DNA from: Nageia nagi
Taxonomy: Eukaryota; Pinophyta
DNA length: 64,000 nucleotides
Assembly: GCA_050084985.1 (NCBI GenBank)
Contig: JBITNC010000002.1
Location: forward strand, 9,424,001 to 9,488,000
Reading direction: 5' to 3'
Shown here: in pieces, positions 60,191-64,000 of the stretch
How the letters are laid out: each line of letters opens with the position of its first letter
Position numbering within the stretch: the stretch's first letter is position 1
Position numbers and translations under genes: made by a program
Notes under the pieces: model-generated
What the model was told of the DNA's origin: nothing
Seen by the model: the letters and a program-made list of their open reading frames with translations, nothing else
Databases searched by the model: none

Positions 60191-60566
60191 TTATATATAA
60201 TAATATTTTAAAATAAATCTAATGAAAAGGTTTTGTATCAACTTACATAGAATGAAGAAGAAAAAGATCAATAGAAAAAAAAAGAAAGAAATTTTATTAA
60301 AGGGACTACATTGTATCACTCTTGATGGAATTTGAACATGGGACACCTTGAAAAATAAAATAAAAAGACTTTAAGAAATTAAAATATTTCTTGAATAATG
60401 AAAGTTGTATAAAATATTAAGAAATGAGAAATATTCTTTCAATCTCTAATGCATGAGAAAAATAGTCATCAAGATTATAGATAATAAAATTATTAACATA
60501 ATCATAACTAAATGATTTTCCTACCAAATGAATATATAAATTGATTAGAAATGTAGTCATCTTCCT
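60191..60566. other. 3' flank of intact SRLK gene
   Basis: AT-rich, with several A-rich runs that could serve polyadenylation on the minus strand. No single signal is clear. Confidence 0.4.
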
Positions 60567-63020
60567 TTAAAAACTGCTATCACTATCCTCGTTTCCTTCT
60601 CGTTCGCCCATGAGCTTGAATAGAGACATTGGAATTTGTGGTGTATGTACTTCGATCTTCCCTTCCATCATGAGGAGGACTTCGCCCATGCTTGGCCTCA
60701 CTGCTTCGTCATCCTGAATGCATAGCATGCTCACTACAGCAGCTCTTCTCACCTCTTCAACATCTGCACTGTCTGCAATCCTACTATCTACAAGACTCAT
60801 TATGTCTTCCTTGTGGATTTGAGTTGCAGCCCAAGTGGGAAAATAGAACTTGCTGGATTCCAGCGTATTCAAGTCCAGATTTCTGCGTCCTGATATTATT
60901 TCCAGCATCACCATACCAAAACTGTATACATCCACCTTTGGAGTGATGGGAAGGCCAGCAATCCACTCCGGAGCCAAGTAGCCTCTCGTTCCTCTTGTAG
61001 TAGTTAAAACCCGGCTGAAATCTCTTCCCACTAGCTTTGCTAGCCCAAAATCCGCCAACTTTGTGCAGAAGTTGTCATCAAGAAGAATGTTTTCAGGCTT
61101 AATATCGCAATGAATGATGCGTTCTTTGCATTTCTCATGAAGATAAACCAATCCCCGAGCAACCCCTAGTGCTATCTCAAATCGGGTTTTCCAGTCATCA
61201 ACCCTCATCTCATTTTTACGCTTGTTACTAAATAAAAATGTATTCAGGGAGCCGTTGGGCATGTAATCGTAGACCAGTAACCTTCGAGATTTCTCTGCAC
61301 AGAATCCTCGAAGCCTGATGACATTCAAATGTTGTATGTTCCCCACGGTGTTGATTTCAGCACGGAACTGTTTCTCTGCATGTCCTTTGCCTTGTAATTT
61401 TTTGACGGCTACTAGCGCACCTTCTGGTAGGGTTCCTCTGAAAACCGAACCGAATGCGCCGCTTCCCAGCTTATGAGTGAAGTTTCTTGTTGCAATCTGC
61501 AACTCTTTGTATGTGAACAATCGAATCGATGCTGTGCCGTCATCCTCGTTGGCTTCTGGACGTGTACAGAGAGAACCCATGGTGAACCTGAGAGCCAAAC
61601 AAGCAGCAAACGCGTGAGAGCACCCTTGGTTCGATCCCACCCAGCACTTGCGCCAGAATAAACATGCCAAAATGGTAAAAACCACGGCGCAGGCAACAAC
61701 AACGCCAACCACTAGGGCGATCTTGCTTCTTCTGCCTTGAGATGCAGCCACCCTAACGAACAAGACCGAATCGTTCTTTGGCCGAGAGCTTCGCATGTTC
61801 AGCAAATTCCTGCTCCATATTTGACAAAGATTTCCCATATCTTTGAACGCAATGCAGGAGCAGTTGTAGAGGCAAGAGTCCTTGCAGTGTTTCCCTGTCT
61901 GTGCAGGATATGAATAGGCCTGATTGTTATTATCGGGCAGCCAAGTATTCATGTCAATGAACTCATCATTGGCACCATTTTTGGCATCACAGTTGATTGG
62001 GTTCCGTCGAACGCAGCCACTTGACCACCATTCTTGAGAATCCCAGGCTTTCTCGTCTCTGGGTTTGAACTCTCGCGGACAGCTGCAGCTTTGGAAGGGA
62101 TTCGAATCACAAATTCCAAAAGTGCCGCAGAGACCATAGACCTCGCATTGACCTACGGGCTTAGAGAAGATCATATTCCATCTATTGCCGTCTATCAGAC
62201 TATACAGCAGAAGTCCTCCGGTCTTGTCCATGACAAAACGTGGAAGGATCCGCCTACCGGCAGGAATTCTATAAACGAAATAGACGTCGGAGCCCGTGTC
62301 CTCCACACTGAAGTTGTAGGTGTATGTGCCTGACATCTCTGGAATGCCGACGAAGACTTCCCCGTTCCAGGCACCGCTCTTCCAATACGGAACGGAATCA
62401 TTCCACCGAAGCATGAGCTGAGAGCCACCGGATGAGTCCGTCTGAAAATCAAAAGAGAAAACTCCAGGAGCCGGGTCAACGGAATTCTTCCAAGATATCA
62501 ACTTCCAGTCTCCGCCAAGTTTCATCCCGGGCAACAACGTATCTGTAGGCTGGCCGAAGCTTTCCCAGATAGTTTCAGAATTACCCTCAATGCCCAAGAT
62601 GACAAAATTGCCGGAATCTAATAAAAAAGCCCCGGACACCTTGTTGGTTCCATTGACCCACCAAATAGATACTCCATCCGCATCGAACAAACCAAGCTGA
62701 CCCTCTCTTGAAAGATTCAGAACTCCTGCCGTGTTTTTAAGAGGAGTTTCCCTGTTAGCCACCCAAACAACAGTCTTCTCAGGAACTTGGGCATACCAGA
62801 TGCCCACATACCAGTTGTTGGTTTTGCCAGGGCTGAAAAATCCCAATGCAAATGTGCCATTCTTGGAAACTATAGTCTTATTTCCGGTGAGGGACTCTCC
62901 CAAGGAAAGACCGTCTCCATGCTGCGCCAAAACACAAATTTTGAGCGGGGAAAGCACTGTAAATGCGAAAAGGATACGCAGAAAGTATGTTGCTGGCCAA
63001 GTTGTAGTCCTTTCTTCCAT
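60567..63020 (-). CDS. G-type lectin S-receptor-like serine/threonine kinase, intact
   Basis: Predicted plasma-membrane receptor kinase of the intronless SD-2b type (like Arabidopsis At2g19130), 817 residues. The start chosen is the ATG at 63020: it opens a signal peptide (about residues 1-32, ending KICVLAQ) and matches the paralogue start; an in-frame ATG at 63119 would put a basic segment before it. Domains: bulb-type lectin about 35-185 (WYVGIWYAQVPEKTVVWVAN), S-locus glycoprotein and Cys-rich region about 215-365, PAN about 375-425, membrane segment about 430-452, kinase about 510-790. Kinase motifs: GSGAFGSVF, VAVKK, HCDIKPEN, DFG, APEW. HCD instead of HRD makes it non-RD, common in immune-type receptors. 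The ligand is unknown. Confidence 0.95.
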   Translation of the reverse strand: MEERTTTWPATYFLRILFAFTVLSPLKICVLAQHGDGLSLGESLTGNKTIVSKNGTFALGFFSPGKTNNWYVGIWYAQVPEKTVVWVANRETPLKNTAGVLNLSREGQLGLFDADGVSIWWVNGTNKVSGAFLLDSGNFVILGIEGNSETIWESFGQPTDTLLPGMKLGGDWKLISWKNSVDPAPGVFSFDFQTDSSGGSQLMLRWNDSVPYWKSGAWNGEVFVGIPEMSGTYTYNFSVEDTGSDVYFVYRIPAGRRILPRFVMDKTGGLLLYSLIDGNRWNMIFSKPVGQCEVYGLCGTFGICDSNPFQSCSCPREFKPRDEKAWDSQEWWSSGCVRRNPINCDAKNGANDEFIDMNTWLPDNNNQAYSYPAQTGKHCKDSCLYNCSCIAFKDMGNLCQIWSRNLLNMRSSRPKNDSVLFVRVAASQGRRSKIALVVGVVVACAVVFTILACLFWRKCWVGSNQGCSHAFAACLALRFTMGSLCTRPEANEDDGTASIRLFTYKELQIATRNFTHKLGSGAFGSVFRGTLPEGALVAVKKLQGKGHAEKQFRAEINTVGNIQHLNVIRLRGFCAEKSRRLLVYDYMPNGSLNTFLFSNKRKNEMRVDDWKTRFEIALGVARGLVYLHEKCKERIIHCDIKPENILLDDNFCTKLADFGLAKLVGRDFSRVLTTTRGTRGYLAPEWIAGLPITPKVDVYSFGMVMLEIISGRRNLDLNTLESSKFYFPTWAATQIHKEDIMSLVDSRIADSADVEEVRRAAVVSMLCIQDDEAVRPSMGEVLLMMEGKIEVHTPQIPMSLFKLMGEREGNEDSDSSF

Positions 63021-63085
63021 TGCGAAAACAGTACTCAACTCAGTACGGCGCCTACGGTCGTAGAGAAGCATCCTCACTCCTGAGT

Positions 63086-63095
63086 CCTTATAGCC
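63086..63095 (-). promoter_or_regulatory. TATA box of intact SRLK gene
   Basis: The minus strand reads GGCTATAAGG about 66 bp before the ATG. The same region is conserved in the paralogue at 33779, including GGATGCTTCTCTA between TATA and ATG. Confidence 0.55.
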
Positions 63096-63127
63096 GTGAC
63101 AACGCGGGCAGGCAGGCAAAGAAGTCG

Positions 63128-63584
63128 GGTCAAAATAACTTGAGTTAAGTCAAAAGTAAATCGTGGAAAATTTGGCGATGGTTTAATGGATACCTGAAGT
63201 CCTGTTGGTCTAGGTGAGGAAAGCAATGAAATCTATGGGATTCATAGGTCTTATTAGATGTATCTACTGAATTCGTTGGATATTACTATTTCAGTATTTA
63301 AATTTTAAGAAATAATATTAAAATAATAATTATATTGAGTCAAGTCAAAAGATAAATCGTGCAAAATTGGGCGATGGTTTAGTGGACTCATGAAGTCTTG
63401 TTGAAGTAGGGGAGGAAAGGGGGGAGGAAAGGGATTACATCTATGGGATTTATAAGTCTTGTTTAAACTAATAATTATATTGAGTCAAGTCAAAAGATAC
63501 ATCGTGCAAAATTGGGCGATGGTTTACTGGACTCATGAGGTCTTGTTGGTGTAGGTGAGGAATAATTATATTGAGTCAAGTCAA
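63128..63584 (-). promoter_or_regulatory. W-box cluster upstream of intact SRLK gene
   Basis: Minus-strand TTGAC(C/T) cores lie at plus coordinates 63128, 63148, 63338, 63343, 63483, 63488, 63574 and 63579. The last six are three TTGACTTGACT pairs, one in each of three tandem units. WRKY factors bind this core, so inducible expression is plausible. Confidence 0.6.
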
Positions 63585-63705
63585 AAATAAATCGTGCAAA
63601 ATTGGGCGACGGTATAGTGGACTCATGTAGTCTTGTTGGAGTAGGTGAGGAAAGGGATTATATCTATGGATTCATAAGTCTTGTTCCATTCGATGTATTT
63701 ACCGA
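63136..63705. repeat. Degenerate tandem repeats upstream of intact SRLK gene
   Basis: Four copies begin near 63136 (most diverged), 63330, 63475 and 63567. Each contains agtcaaaagataaatcgtg, aaaattgggcgatggtttag, tggactcatgaagtc and ttgttggtgtaggtgagga. Three also carry a trailing block (aaagggatta, ctatgggattcata). The spacing is irregular because the trailing block varies. Confidence 0.85.
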
Positions 63706-63737
63706 ATTAGTTATATATTATTATTATTATTATTTTT

Positions 63738-64000
63738 TTTGTAAATGAAGTGATTTTTGTTCTTAATATAGGGTATAGTTTACTTTAGGTTTTTAGATAC
63801 TATGCATGTGAGGGGGAGAGATTTGAACTTGAGGTCTCCTTTTTTTTCACTTGAAAGTTTTAACAATCCATTTTCTTATTAGCTTCACACCTCACAACTC
63901 TTGATGTATATATTAATATTTCAATATTTACATTTTTAAAATTATATTAAAAGTTGTAACATTTGTCGTAACAAATTTTGTATACAATATTTATAGTTAT
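63738..64000. repeat. Long-range direct repeat, right copy
   Basis: Matches 4-266 base for base with few changes and continues to the end of the window. A TTA run precedes it (about 63719-63733) that the left copy does not show, so the left edge of the repeat may be near gtaaatgaag. Confidence 0.85.

Noticed and set aside
63021-63119. N-terminal extension of the intact SRLK from the ATG at 63119
   Set aside because: It would place 33 basic, Cys-rich residues before the signal peptide, overlaps the TATA box, and has no counterpart in the paralogue. The ATG at 63020 is preferred.

Overview
This window looks like nuclear DNA of a repeat-rich seed plant, perhaps a gymnosperm. The evidence is AT-rich intergenic DNA, nested Ty3/gypsy and Ty1/copia retrotransposons, LINE relics, a PPR gene fragment and an intronless G-type lectin S-receptor-like kinase (SRLK) family. 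The exact taxon cannot be read from the sequence. I saw no rRNA, tRNA, CRISPR array or bacterial-type operon.

Host genes form a decayed SRLK cluster. The only intact gene is on the minus strand at 60567-63020: 817 codons with signal peptide, bulb lectin, S-locus glycoprotein, PAN, membrane segment and non-RD kinase. A second copy (plus, 33852-36321) has a clean kinase half but two frameshifts near its start. A third (plus, 47388-49421) is 5'-truncated and broken many times. Short decayed SRLK 5' ends lie at about 6105-6560, 36595-37040 and 49675-49945. The promoters of the two best copies carry clustered TTGAC W-box cores inside tandem repeats, but the repeats differ between the copies.

Repeats by region: 1-266 is repeated at 63738-64000. 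A LINE relic (minus) fills 1986-5900. At 7101-30717 a Ty1/copia element sits with target duplication ATTTT in an older LINE. Its 5' LTR was split by a Ty3/gypsy Tat-type element at 7511-20806 with target duplication CTAGT. That gypsy element starts with an inverted, U3-less LTR copy joined head to head to a second U3-less LTR, so both of its ends are U5 ends. It also has two RNase H domains, a large third ORF and 3' tandem repeats. The copia element has a PPR fragment in a 3 kb leader, hairpin repeats in its 3' UTR and a 1.7 kb internal tandem duplication. At 51111-58910 a minus-strand copia relic is split by a minus-strand chromovirus (52930-58770).

Both nested plus-strand elements have gag-pol frames broken almost only by in-frame stops that fit C-to-T changes of CAA, CAG or CGA. 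This is the expected scar of long-term cytosine methylation. Host function in the window rests on the one intact receptor kinase. The most unusual structure is the palindromic LTR end of the gypsy element, which looks like an integrated product of aberrant reverse transcription.
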